Of a DNA stretch of 64,000 nt, positions 1 through 7,634 are shown piece by piece. Source of the DNA: SZUA-584 sp964441275 (GTDB lineage Bacteria > Bacillota > Clostridia > Christensenellales > SZUA-584). A model generated the notes under the pieces. That model did no database searches. It worked only from the letters and a program-made list of their open reading frames with translations, and had not been told where the DNA came from. Both the position numbers and the translations under genes were made by a program. The stretch lies in the NCBI GenBank assembly GCA_964441275.1, contig CAYTUG010000011.1:1-64000 (forward strand). The letters are read 5' to 3'. Numbering within the stretch: position 1 is the first letter of the stretch; the number at the start of each line of letters is the position of its first letter.

Positions 1-55
1 TTGTGACCTTGATGGGTCATTTTCTTTTTATTTTGGGCAATTCATTTTACAACTT
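1..55 (-). mobile_element. Terminal end of an IS30-like element (rest lies outside the window)
   Basis: Read on the minus strand, the first 55 bases match the left end of the IS30-like element at 38539, including the AATTGCCCA core of its terminal repeat and the TGACCCAT...GGTCACAA stretch that lies inside that element. The transposase of this copy would be on the minus strand to the left of the window. Only the end is visible, so its integrity is unknown. Confidence 0.7.
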
Positions 56-192
56 ACCTATAAGCAAACACCGCGGAAAATTATAGACTTCGTTAAAAAA
101 TTATTTTAAATTTAACGACGGCGCATTTTTGACGTGTATTTTGGGGTCTTGACAGCATAATAATAAGCCGTTACAATTGTGTGCATATAAGC

Positions 193-270
193 GGGGGATT
201 AGCTCAGTTGGCTAGAGCGCTTGACTGGCAGTCAAGAGGTCATCGGTTCGAATCCGATATTACTCCGCCA
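193..270 (+). tRNA. tRNA-Ala (anticodon GGC), irregular acceptor stem
   Basis: A cloverleaf can be drawn: 5' acceptor strand 193-199, D arm 202-218 (GCTC/GAGC), anticodon stem 220-224/232-236 with loop 225-231 and anticodon GGC at 227-229, T arm 242-258 with loop TTCGAAT, and an encoded CCA at 268-270. The 3' acceptor strand (259-266) has 8 bases instead of 7, so one base must bulge. With that bulge the alanine identity pair G3:U70 is kept, but the discriminator base is G rather than the usual A. It may be a functional but unusual tRNA, or one damaged by an element inserting at its 3' end. Confidence 0.7.
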
Positions 271-815
271 GCGGCAAGCTGTCGCTCACACTATCGCGAA
301 TCATTGAAAAGTGGATCGCGGTGTTTTTTTGCACGCGTCGGAGTGTCATCTAAAGATAGCCGCCGACAAGGATGTCAAAAGCCAAGCCGTTCAGGATATT
401 ATTATTAACAGATGTAAAACTGAGATTTCAGTAGCGGGTGGTTTTTTTGTTTCGCTCGACTTGCTCGCTCAACATGCTAAAGTATGTCTCGTTCTTTCAT
501 GTCCATCCACCGGAGCATCTCGAGGGCTTTCCTTAGATCATGCAACACCATTATTCTATCAGAGTTTAATAGGCCGCAGGGTGACGCCAAGACGCCGCGT
601 TGACAAGCCGTTAGAGCGTGTCCTATTTATTGTCCAATGCTTATTTCCACAGGCATCACAGCAGCATTAGTTGTTTGGTTTTTAATAATTTCATCCGCTG
701 TTTTATATTCTTTCTACAGATTTTTACGCTTTAATTATAACGATTTTGTTAAATGATTATAGGTGACTTCAAAATCACCAAATATTTCACCCGCGTTTTA
801 ACAAATATTTTTATA
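271..815. other. Non-coding stretch, no recognisable gene
   Basis: Between the tRNA and the decayed gene at 816 I find no ORF with convincing protein character. The plus-strand ORFs here have no ribosome binding site and atypical composition. A weak hairpin followed by a T run lies near 295-330 and could end tRNA transcription. The rest looks like degraded sequence. Confidence 0.4.
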
Positions 816-1172
816 TTATCGACAAAATAAACTAATGATTGCTCTCCAAGATTTTTGTTTAAAATCACTTATTGCTTGATGGCGATCCCGAATTAATTTG
901 ATTGTTCTAGTCACATTAGACATATTTGTGTATTTTAAAATATCAGCTAATTCTTTTCTTTCATACGAGTCCATATTAAGTATTTCTTCTAAAATATTAT
1001 ATAAAGAGTCTACTTCACCACTTTGCATAGTGAGATCAAGCAACCTAATGAACGTTTTCTTTTATTCCTTATTTAAACCACCAGAAAAGACTTTGGGTTG
1101 AGCTAAATATATACTCTCTATCAAATTTTCAATGATACGGGATACATTTGCCTTTAAAAAGGAACGCCTCAT
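816..1172 (-). pseudogene. Decayed gene of unknown function (frameshifted C-terminal fragment)
   Basis: Two adjacent minus-strand reading frames together give one protein-like sequence. The first begins at an ATG at 1172 (MRRSFLKANVSRIIENLIES...) and runs into a stop after GGLNKE near 1065. The second continues at once in another frame (KKTFIRLLDLTMQSGE...) to 816. The segments are rich in helix-forming charged residues and read as one domain interrupted by a frameshift. I do not recognise the family. A helical C-terminal domain of a defence or ATPase-type protein is possible but unproven. The neighbourhood is full of mobile-element debris, which fits a decayed passenger gene. Confidence 0.45.
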
Positions 1173-1223
1173 TATAATCTCATACGATCCATCCTAATTC
1201 GCAAAACCCAGCGCATTTATTTT

Positions 1224-2360
1224 TCATCGACGTCGTTTATCGCTGGCGTTCTCGCTTGCCTTGAAGTTATATATGGGTCTAATTCTCTTTACAATATCCA
1301 CCGTCTCTTTGATGTTGGCCATAATCTCTGCCATGGGCTTATATGCCCCAGGGCTTTCGTCCAAGGTATCCTGATTGACGGATGTTGTATAGATCCCTTC
1401 CATCTCCTTTTTAAACGAAGAAACCGTGAAGGAGTTTTTCGCTTCGGTTCTGCTCATCAAACGTCCAGCTCCGTGCGGTGCTGACCGGTTCCAATCATTA
1501 TTGCCCTTGCCAACGCAAATCAAGCTTCCGTCGCGCATATTGATAGGAATCAGCAAGGTTTCCTCTTTCTTTGCCGATACAGCGCCTTTCCTAAGAACTC
1601 CCGCTTCCATATCAATATAATTATGCACCGTAGGGAAACTTCCCTCACTCTTCAGCTTCAATCCACCTAGAATCACCTCTTTGATAATCTGGCGATTCAG
1701 CGCGGCGAAGTTTAGCATGAATTCCATGTCGTGCAGATAGTCTTCCATGTCCTCGCCTAAAAGACAGGCGAGCTCATACGGAATCTCCTTTTGTGATCGT
1801 CCGCCCGCTGCTTTATACGCTTTATCCTGATAGTAGTTGGCAACTTGAAGCCCTAGATTTCTGCTGCCCGTATGGATCACAAGATAAAGGTTCTCTTCAT
1901 CGTCCTTCCCCACTTCGATGAAGTGGTTTCCGCCGCCCAGCGTACCCAAGCTGTTTTCGACTCGCCGTGTGTTTTTTAGCTTCCCGATACATCGAAGCTC
2001 GCCGACATCAATTCGTCCTTGACTTCTGTGCGGACGCTCCCGTACATTTCTGCCAGAAGGGATGTTTTGCTGTATGAAGCTATCGAGCTGCGGCAAGTTC
2101 AAGCGCCTATCTTTCAACTTCACAGTTTCAATGCCGCAGCCAATGTCTACACCTACCATGTTGGGTACCACACTGTCTCCAATTGTCATTGTGGTACCGA
2201 TTGTGCATCCTTTCCCCGCATGCACATCAGGCATGATACGGATTTTGCTGCCGCTCGCATAGTGTTGATTGCACAGCGCTTTGATCTGCCCTTCTGCTGA
2301 CGGTTCAATTGCATCGGTGAATACTTTCGCTGTTGCATATGTGCCTTTTATTTCAATCAT
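1224..2360 (-). CDS. rtcB: RNA-splicing ligase RtcB
   Basis: The 378-residue product is a Mn2+- and GTP-dependent RNA ligase that joins 2',3'-cyclic phosphate (or 3'-phosphate) and 5'-OH RNA ends in RNA repair or tRNA splicing. The family signatures are all present: DVHAGKG (residues 45-51) and VDIGCG (71-76, with the metal-binding Cys75), GGGNHF (142-147), HTGSRNLG (163-170), and near the C-terminus SAPHGAGR, which carries the histidine that becomes guanylylated. It belongs to the short RtcB branch of about 380 residues. It starts at an ATG at 2360. A small ORF lies upstream on the same strand and may share its transcript. No archease or RtcA partner is seen. Confidence 0.95.
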   Translation of the reverse strand: MIEIKGTYATAKVFTDAIEPSAEGQIKALCNQHYASGSKIRIMPDVHAGKGCTIGTTMTIGDSVVPNMVGVDIGCGIETVKLKDRRLNLPQLDSFIQQNIPSGRNVRERPHRSQGRIDVGELRCIGKLKNTRRVENSLGTLGGGNHFIEVGKDDEENLYLVIHTGSRNLGLQVANYYQDKAYKAAGGRSQKEIPYELACLLGEDMEDYLHDMEFMLNFAALNRQIIKEVILGGLKLKSEGSFPTVHNYIDMEAGVLRKGAVSAKKEETLLIPINMRDGSLICVGKGNNDWNRSAPHGAGRLMSRTEAKNSFTVSSFKKEMEGIYTTSVNQDTLDESPGAYKPMAEIMANIKETVDIVKRIRPIYNFKASENASDKRRR

Positions 2361-2486
2361 TTTCCAACTTGATCACAATCTTTTAATGTCCCTTGAGGTT
2401 AGATATATCCCCATTCCTACCCTCAAAAGTAAGATCAGTACTGGTTTGTATTCCCCCTTCGAATAATAGGAAGCTGTGGTATACAA

Positions 2487-2732
2487 TTATCTTACATCCA
2501 TTGATTCTACCCGTCCACAAAGAAAATAACTCCACGCCTTGTTGCGGATATCGCGGGGACAATACTTGACAACTGCTTCACGCGATTGTTTGCGTGAAAA
2601 ATAATCGCCTTTTCCAGAGTTATGGGCTGGCCTATCTTCAGCCACTACGCCGTTATCATCACATCCGGCAGAAACAGAAAGTCGCTTTTGTTCCCCAATT
2701 TCGTTGATGAGCAAAACTAGACCTTTCCGCAT
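2487..2732 (-). CDS. Small protein of unknown function upstream of rtcB
   Basis: This 81-residue ORF starts at an ATG (2732) with a good ribosome binding site, AAGGGGATG, about 6 bases upstream. That supports it over the longer frame that opens at 2792. It has no signal peptide or membrane segment. The C-terminal third contains a basic stretch with a YCPRDIR motif. It precedes rtcB by 126 bases on the same strand, so cotranscription is plausible and a role in RNA repair is conceivable, but I do not recognise the family. A possible promoter (TTGTCC, 17 bases, TATCAT) ends only a few bases before the ribosome binding site. Confidence 0.5.
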   Translation of the reverse strand: MRKGLVLLINEIGEQKRLSVSAGCDDNGVVAEDRPAHNSGKGDYFSRKQSREAVVKYCPRDIRNKAWSYFLCGRVESMDVR

Positions 2733-2802
2733 AAAAACATCCCCTTGCAATGATAGCATAGCAAAAGGAATGGGACAAAAAGGGGGCATCATGCGCGTCT
2801 AC

Positions 2803-3449
2803 GTTGTCAAATAATCTGTTACACTTTTAGCAAAGTTCTCCCTCATAGTACTGGAGGGGCGATTTTCGTCCTAAAACCAGTAACGGGAAATTGTTGTCCC
2901 AGCTCTGATAGCGCTGTAATTGCTCGTTTGCATCTTTCACCGAATAGAATGTTCTGGCCGCATAGAACCTTTCGCTGTCCATGCGGTGTACGCGCTCTAC
3001 CTTGCCGTTATGTCTTGGCGTTGCCACGCGTATTCTTTTATGCTGTATCTTCTCCTTTTTCAAATACTGCTCAAATGCCGTAAGAGTTGGGGAATTGGAG
3101 AACGCATTTGTAAACTCGGTGCCATTATCCGTTTGCACACATTGGATATCAAACGGGAACTTCTTTCTGACATGATGTAAAAACTTTACTGAATTCCAGT
3201 TACTTAATTCCTCAAAGATCATTCTGCATCTTATTCGCGTGCATTCGTCTACTGCTGTGTACTGATACAACTGTGGCATACCTTTTGCCACTTCCTTCAA
3301 TACCCGTTGACGAAAGAACGCTTTCTGCCTTATAGTTTTCATGCGAGGATTCCGTTCTCTGTTGTTGTTCTATTACAATTCAACCCTACCAGATTTTTGG
3401 AACCCTTGCTTTTTTCTTTCCCCTTAACTGTTACACATCATTGTACAAC
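2803..3449 (-). mobile_element. Internally deleted IS481-like insertion sequence
   Basis: Imperfect terminal inverted repeats bound the unit. The left end at 2803 begins GTTGTCAAATAATCTGT and the right end, read inward from 3449, begins GTTGTACAATGATGTGT. Inside is a single minus-strand DDE transposase fragment (2827-3342). The whole unit is only about 650 bp, too short for an intact element, so the part encoding the N-terminal helix-turn-helix has been lost. I see no clear target-site duplication. Confidence 0.65.
2827..3342 (-). pseudogene. Truncated IS481/IS3-type integrase-core transposase
   Basis: The 171-residue frame matches the C-terminal catalytic core of rve-type transposases: YQYTAVDECTR, then QTDNGTEF with the second catalytic Asp, then ATPRHNGKVERVHR with the catalytic Glu. 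The usual N-terminal DNA-binding region, and probably the first catalytic Asp, is missing. The sequence before YQYTAVDE is scrambled relative to the family. The protein should therefore be inactive. Confidence 0.8.
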
Positions 3450-3473
3450 CTGCAGGCTGTATAAAATCTACAG

Positions 3474-3502
3474 TTTACAGAATTTTAATAAGATGGTATT
3501 GT
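3474..3502 (+). promoter_or_regulatory. Candidate sigma-A promoter for the parvulin lipoprotein gene
   Basis: TTTACA (3474-3479), a 17-base spacer and TATTGT (3497-3502) lie just beyond the right end of the IS481-like remnant and about 60 bases before the next gene. The match is moderate and rests on spacing and position only. Confidence 0.35.
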
Positions 3503-3559
3503 TATTGTCAAAAAAATATGAAAAAATACTTGGTAACAATCTAACTGGAGGAAGAATAA

Positions 3560-4879
3560 TTGAATAAAAAGAGACTACTATTGGTGTGCTTGTTGCTTGC
3601 TGCAATTATGTTATTTGCGGCATGCGGTGGAGAATCAAATAAAGGTGCGGCAAACGATCCGGCTTCAAATATCGATGATAATTTTGTAGTGGCAAAGGTA
3701 AACGGTAAACCAATATATTATTCGCAATATATTCGTCAGTTAAACGTAGCGTGCGAATATTTTGGAATATCAAAAGATGATAAACAAAACATAGGCATAG
3801 TTAAAGACATGATACTAAAACAACTTGTTGAAACGGAAATAGCAACTCAGGTTTATACTGAAAAGGGCTATCTTAATCTTACAGAATCCCAACTTGATGC
3901 AGTAGAAAAAGACGTTGAGGATGAAATGGATTCAATTATCGAATACTATTATTCGGAAGATTTATTGGACGAGCTCGGCGAGGGCTATTCACAGGAAGAG
4001 TATGAAGCCGTCAAATCAAAATACGCGAAAAAAGCGCTTGAAGAGTACGGCTATTCGAAAGAAGACATAACCAATATTTTTACTATGGAAATAGCCAAAG
4101 ATGCTGCTTGGGATGACTTGGTAGGCAGCATAGTGCCTACAGACCAGCAGGTTAAGCAAGAGTATGACAATGAAGTAGCGCTCGCAAAAGAAGCGTTGGC
4201 CGATGATCCCACATACTACGAACACCTGTTGTCCGAAGGGTCGCCTGTTTATTACGTCCCCGAAGGCGTTCGCCTGGTGCGCCATATACTTGTCAAGTTT
4301 GACGATGAAATGATGTCGGCGATATCATCTCTAAAGAGCGATGGTTTCGATAAGGCAAAAGACTTGCTAAGAGAGAGCGCTTTGCTGCAAATAAAAGATA
4401 AAGCGCAAGAAATACTTGATAAAATTGAATCCGGTTCAATTGACTTTGCAAAAGCAATTGAAGAGTATAACGAAGACCCGGGGCTGACTGAAGAGGGATA
4501 TTCTATAGTCGTAACAGAAAAAGGTTTAGAGTTAACCGACAAGGTTAATTCAGAAAAAATAAGCTTTGCCGAAGCAGTCGATGAATACAAAAAACATAAC
4601 GAAGAAAACGATATAACGCCAAGCTGGGTCGAAGAGTTTGCCTTAGCCGCCATGTCGCTTAAGTCTAAAGGTGAAATTAGCTCTCTTGTCGGGACAGACT
4701 TTGGTTACCACATTGTCGAGTATTTTAACGACGTTGCCTCCGGAGCCGCCGATTTTGACAGCGTCAAACAGAGCATATACGATTCGTTGTTAGAATCGTT
4801 AAAACAAGAGCGTTGGGACGAGATTAATAAAGAATGGATAGCCGCAGCAAAGGTTGAATACACCGAAGACGAGTTCTAA
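3560..4879 (+). CDS. Lipoprotein foldase, SurA/PrsA-like peptidyl-prolyl isomerase
   Basis: This 439-residue protein begins with a TTG codon 7 bases after GGAGGA. It has a lipoprotein signal peptide ending in the lipobox LFAAC (Cys22), so it should be anchored outside the membrane. Residues about 45-210 resemble the helical chaperone domain of SurA/PrsA (FVVAKVNGKPIYYSQY is typical). A parvulin-type domain follows, starting at VRLVRHILVKF and ending at DFGYHIVEYFND. The parvulin core carries two insertions compared with canonical PrsA, one after HILVKF and one in the middle, so isomerase activity is uncertain. The probable role is folding of exported proteins. An intrinsic terminator follows directly. 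Confidence 0.85.
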   Translation: MNKKRLLLVCLLLAAIMLFAACGGESNKGAANDPASNIDDNFVVAKVNGKPIYYSQYIRQLNVACEYFGISKDDKQNIGIVKDMILKQLVETEIATQVYTEKGYLNLTESQLDAVEKDVEDEMDSIIEYYYSEDLLDELGEGYSQEEYEAVKSKYAKKALEEYGYSKEDITNIFTMEIAKDAAWDDLVGSIVPTDQQVKQEYDNEVALAKEALADDPTYYEHLLSEGSPVYYVPEGVRLVRHILVKFDDEMMSAISSLKSDGFDKAKDLLRESALLQIKDKAQEILDKIESGSIDFAKAIEEYNEDPGLTEEGYSIVVTEKGLELTDKVNSEKISFAEAVDEYKKHNEENDITPSWVEEFALAAMSLKSKGEISSLVGTDFGYHIVEYFNDVASGAADFDSVKQSIYDSLLESLKQERWDEINKEWIAAAKVEYTEDEF

Positions 4880-4892
4880 TATTATTCTTAGG

Positions 4893-4917
4893 GGCCGCCT
4901 ATCAGCGGCCTTTTTTT
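4893..4917 (+). terminator. Intrinsic terminator after the foldase gene
   Basis: A perfect stem GGCCGC/GCGGCC (4893-4898 and 4905-4910) with a 6-base loop is followed by seven T residues (4911-4917), 14 bases after the stop codon. Confidence 0.9.
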
Positions 4918-4976
4918 ATTGTATTTAGCTGTGCCTTTCTATGGTTTCTAACAGTCAAAAAAATATGTTTTTTTGA

Positions 4977-5834
4977 TTAACTTTTTTGTTCCTTTTCCCC
5001 GAATTTTATTTTGCAAAGCGTTTCGCTTAGCTCAAAAAGCCTTTTAGCGTCATAGGCGTTGTCAGCGCGCGGATTATATTTTGTTTGAGCACAAGCTTTA
5101 TAATATAAGCCTTCAGGGGCGGGATTCTCGCTTACAAGGTACAAATACGTTTTTGCCACGATATCCGGTGCTTCTCCGTAACGCTTTCTTATATTCCAAA
5201 AAGCATTTACCGCCCTGCCCGTCTGTTTGTTGCCTATGTTGGTATTAACAAGGCCGGGATCTACCACATAAGCGTTGATACCGTATTGTTCATACCTGCG
5301 CATAAGCTCTTTTGCAAACAGCACATTGCAAAGCTTACTTTGTTTGTACGCAAAAAGACAGCTGTAATGCTTTTTAAACATCACATCCCGCCAGTTAACG
5401 CGCATTTTTTTGTGGGAATTGCTGCCCGTCATTATTATGCGCCCGCCGCCTTTTTTCAAGGCATCCAAAAGCCTATGCGTCAAAAGGAACCCCGAAAGGT
5501 GATTGAGCGCAAACTGAAACTCGCACCCGTCCAAAGTTTGTGTATATCTTGTCCGCACCCCGCCCGCGTTGTTTATAAGCGCAGCCAGCCCGCCCTTGCC
5601 GATCAGCTTTAAAGCGCTGTCCGCTATTGTATTTACATTGTTCTGCACGGCTAAATCCCCGTCTAAAAATACAATATCGGCCTTGGGCAAATCGCTCATC
5701 AACGCGTTTTTTGCATCGTTACAGGTTCTTTGCGTGCTTCCAACGCCAATAACTTTAAATCCGGAAGCCGCAATCGCTCTGCTTGCCGCAAACCCAATTC
5801 CCGAGGTTGCTCCGGTAATAACAACTGTTTTCAT
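4977..5834 (-). CDS. Short-chain dehydrogenase/reductase (retinol-dehydrogenase-like)
   Basis: This SDR-family NAD(P)-dependent oxidoreductase has 285 residues. It carries the cofactor motif TGATSGIG near the N-terminus, NNAG, the catalytic Ser in MTGSNS and the catalytic pair in YKQSK, followed by the PGLVNTNI loop. The pattern resembles the retinol dehydrogenase/WW-oxidoreductase-like SDRs common in Clostridia, whose bacterial substrates are mostly unknown. I chose the ATG at 5834 over the TTG one codon earlier because a GGGGGCGG run sits at suitable spacing. It is monocistronic and convergent with the foldase gene. Confidence 0.88.
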   Translation of the reverse strand: MKTVVITGATSGIGFAASRAIAASGFKVIGVGSTQRTCNDAKNALMSDLPKADIVFLDGDLAVQNNVNTIADSALKLIGKGGLAALINNAGGVRTRYTQTLDGCEFQFALNHLSGFLLTHRLLDALKKGGGRIIMTGSNSHKKMRVNWRDVMFKKHYSCLFAYKQSKLCNVLFAKELMRRYEQYGINAYVVDPGLVNTNIGNKQTGRAVNAFWNIRKRYGEAPDIVAKTYLYLVSENPAPEGLYYKACAQTKYNPRADNAYDAKRLFELSETLCKIKFGEKEQKS

Positions 5835-5968
5835 CAAACCGCCCCCGCCGTCAATACATTAATTTAAATTATACCATGTAATTGTCTGCCCTTAAACTAA
5901 ACTTTTTTCACACTGTTTGCGACTTTTGAATAGTTTAAGTTATACAAAATAAGTGGAGATATTAAAAC

Positions 5969-6307
5969 ATGCACATTAATGATAATTGCCGGGCGGCGCT
6001 TGCCATGGTTTTGTGTAAATGCTGCGGAGTTGGTGATAGAATTAACCGTCCCGGTCTGCGGTGCGATGGTTGTTTTTGCGGGCGGTGCAACCCGCATAAT
6101 CCGTGCCGCTGTACATCCAAAACAGGCTGTCCGGGCGTCTGCGGCTTTAACTGTTATGATATGATAAATAACATTTTATGCGGTTTTGACGGTTCAAAAC
6201 ATCGTGTATCTCAACAAAAAGTTTGCAGAGGATGCGGGCATAAGTTTGACGGATGCAAAACATGCAAACGCTGCGGAGGATGCTTATGCAGTTTGAAATG
6301 GTGGTAA
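5969..6307 (+). CDS. Extremely cysteine-rich small protein, unknown
   Basis: This 112-residue ORF contains 21 cysteines arranged in CxC and CxxC clusters: CKCC, CDGCFCGRC, CRC, CPGVCGFNC, CRGCGHKF, CKTCKRCGGCLC. The last part looks like one or two zinc-ribbon knuckles, and the whole suggests metal binding. There is no signal peptide or membrane segment. A GTGGAGAT ribosome binding site lies about 9 bases before the ATG. Codon use is not unlike that of neighbouring genes. It stands alone between two minus-strand genes. I do not recognise a family. A metallothionein-like or zinc-ribbon scaffold role would be a guess. Confidence 0.6.
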   Translation: MHINDNCRAALAMVLCKCCGVGDRINRPGLRCDGCFCGRCNPHNPCRCTSKTGCPGVCGFNCYDMINNILCGFDGSKHRVSQQKVCRGCGHKFDGCKTCKRCGGCLCSLKWW

Positions 6308-6331
6308 TAACAATCCGCCCAAGGCATCGCA

Positions 6332-7084
6332 TTATTTTTCTTTTATTCTGACATATTTGAGGGTATTGTTCGGACTGCCCGCTCTTCGCGATTGTATTTC
6401 AAAAAGCTTTAGCGAACAAATAAACGGCGTCAGCTTTGTAAATCCATAATTTCGCGTATCAAAGTCCGGATAGCGCTTGTTCAAAAGCTTTCCCACCTGA
6501 CCCAGGTAAGCCCAGCCGTCATCGTCCGAGCTTTCGGTAATAATTACTTTTAATGCTTCTATCAACTCATCTTTGCTTGCCATTCCCTCTTTGGTTTTTG
6601 TTTTTGGCAACGTGTCTGTTTGCGAAACCCGCGTGCTTGATGAAGCCGGCTGGTTCAAAACCTCTAAGTATTTAAATATCTCGCAAGCCGATATAAAAGG
6701 GGTAGGCGTTTTCTTCTCCCCCATGCCTATCACATACATTCCGGATTCGCGCAACCGCGCGGCAAGACGAGTAAAATCGCTGTCGCTTGATACAATACAA
6801 AAGCCTTCTATGCTGCCCGAATACAAAATATCCATTGCGTCGATAATAAGCGCCGCATCCGTCGAGTTTTTGCCTGTCGTATAGCTGTATTGCTGAATGG
6901 GCGTTATTGAATTCGCAAGCAACACGTTCTTCCATGACGCGAGCTGCGGTTTTGTCCAGTCTCCATAAATGCGCTTATATGTTGGCGTTCCATGGTTAGA
7001 AATCTCATCGAGAACCGCCTTAACATATTTTTCCGAAACATTGTCTGCATCAAACAGTACGGCTATACGCTTTTCGTTTTCCAT
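6332..7084 (-). CDS. NYN-domain putative ribonuclease with C-terminal OST-HTH/LOTUS domain
   Basis: This 250-residue LabA/DUF88-type protein has residues 1-150 forming the NYN (PIN-like) nuclease fold. The acidic metal-binding residues are visible in AVLFDADN, STDAALIIDAMD and VSSDSDF. After a Ser/Thr-rich linker, residues about 172-247 match the OST-HTH/LOTUS RNA-binding domain (GWAYLGQVGKLLNKRYPDF, then GFTKLTPFI). It probably acts on RNA, though the substrate is unknown. The gene starts with an ATG after an AGAGGATAG ribosome binding site and stands alone. Confidence 0.88.
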   Translation of the reverse strand: MENEKRIAVLFDADNVSEKYVKAVLDEISNHGTPTYKRIYGDWTKPQLASWKNVLLANSITPIQQYSYTTGKNSTDAALIIDAMDILYSGSIEGFCIVSSDSDFTRLAARLRESGMYVIGMGEKKTPTPFISACEIFKYLEVLNQPASSSTRVSQTDTLPKTKTKEGMASKDELIEALKVIITESSDDDGWAYLGQVGKLLNKRYPDFDTRNYGFTKLTPFICSLKLFEIQSRRAGSPNNTLKYVRIKEK

Positions 7085-7212
7085 ACCTATCCTCTCAAAG
7101 TAATAATTAATTTATTATACACTTTTTCATCAGCTATTAGCAACTTTAGCAGTCAACGAAACAAATAGTATGCGTTTCACTAATGCAAACCCGACGGGCT
7201 TTATAAATCAAT

Positions 7213-7602
7213 CTATTTTCTTGAAACCCTGCTTTGCCTTGCAGCTTTTGCAACAGCCTCCGCAACCGCTTTTACCGCTTTTTCATCTAAAGCTCCTCTA
7301 AACACCCCCGGAAATGCAAGCACGTTGTTTATTTGGTTTGGATAATCGCTTCTGCCTGTCCCCACAACTGCCGCTCCTGCTTGCTTAGCCAAATTGAGCA
7401 TTATTTCAGGCACAGGGTTGGACATGGCAAATATAATTGGCTTTTCATTCATTGTTTTTACCATTTCTTTTGTGAGTATTCCCGGCGCAGACAGCCCGAT
7501 AAAGATATCCGCCCCTTTTATCACGTCTTTGAGCGTTCCTCTTTTTTGCTTTCTGTTACTCATCTTGGCCATTTCAGCTTTAAACGGATTAAGATCGGCT
7601 CG
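7213..7602 (-). pseudogene. 5'-truncated NAD-dependent malic enzyme
   Basis: The frame encodes only the C-terminal third of malic enzyme: DLNPFKAEMAK near the start, then GTLKDVIKGADIFIGLSAPG, ITKEM-like and MSNPVPEI segments, and GTGRSDYPNQINNVLAFPG. The coding match can be followed upstream to about 7602, past the ATG at 7572. It then breaks off against the end of the dehydrogenase gene at 7635. The catalytic Tyr and Lys and the first NAD-binding part are missing, so it cannot be active. It looks like a deletion remnant. Confidence 0.8.
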
Positions 7603-7634
7603 TGCACAGCAATTAACGCTTTATGGCTATCATT

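Noticed and set aside
420..460. T-box-like GGGTGG followed by a T run
   Set aside because: The conserved T-box sequence beyond GGGTGG, a specifier loop and a downstream synthetase or biosynthetic gene are all missing.
311..670. 119-codon plus-strand ORF after the tRNA
   Set aside because: It has no ribosome binding site, unlike-protein composition and no recognisable motif. It lies in degraded sequence.
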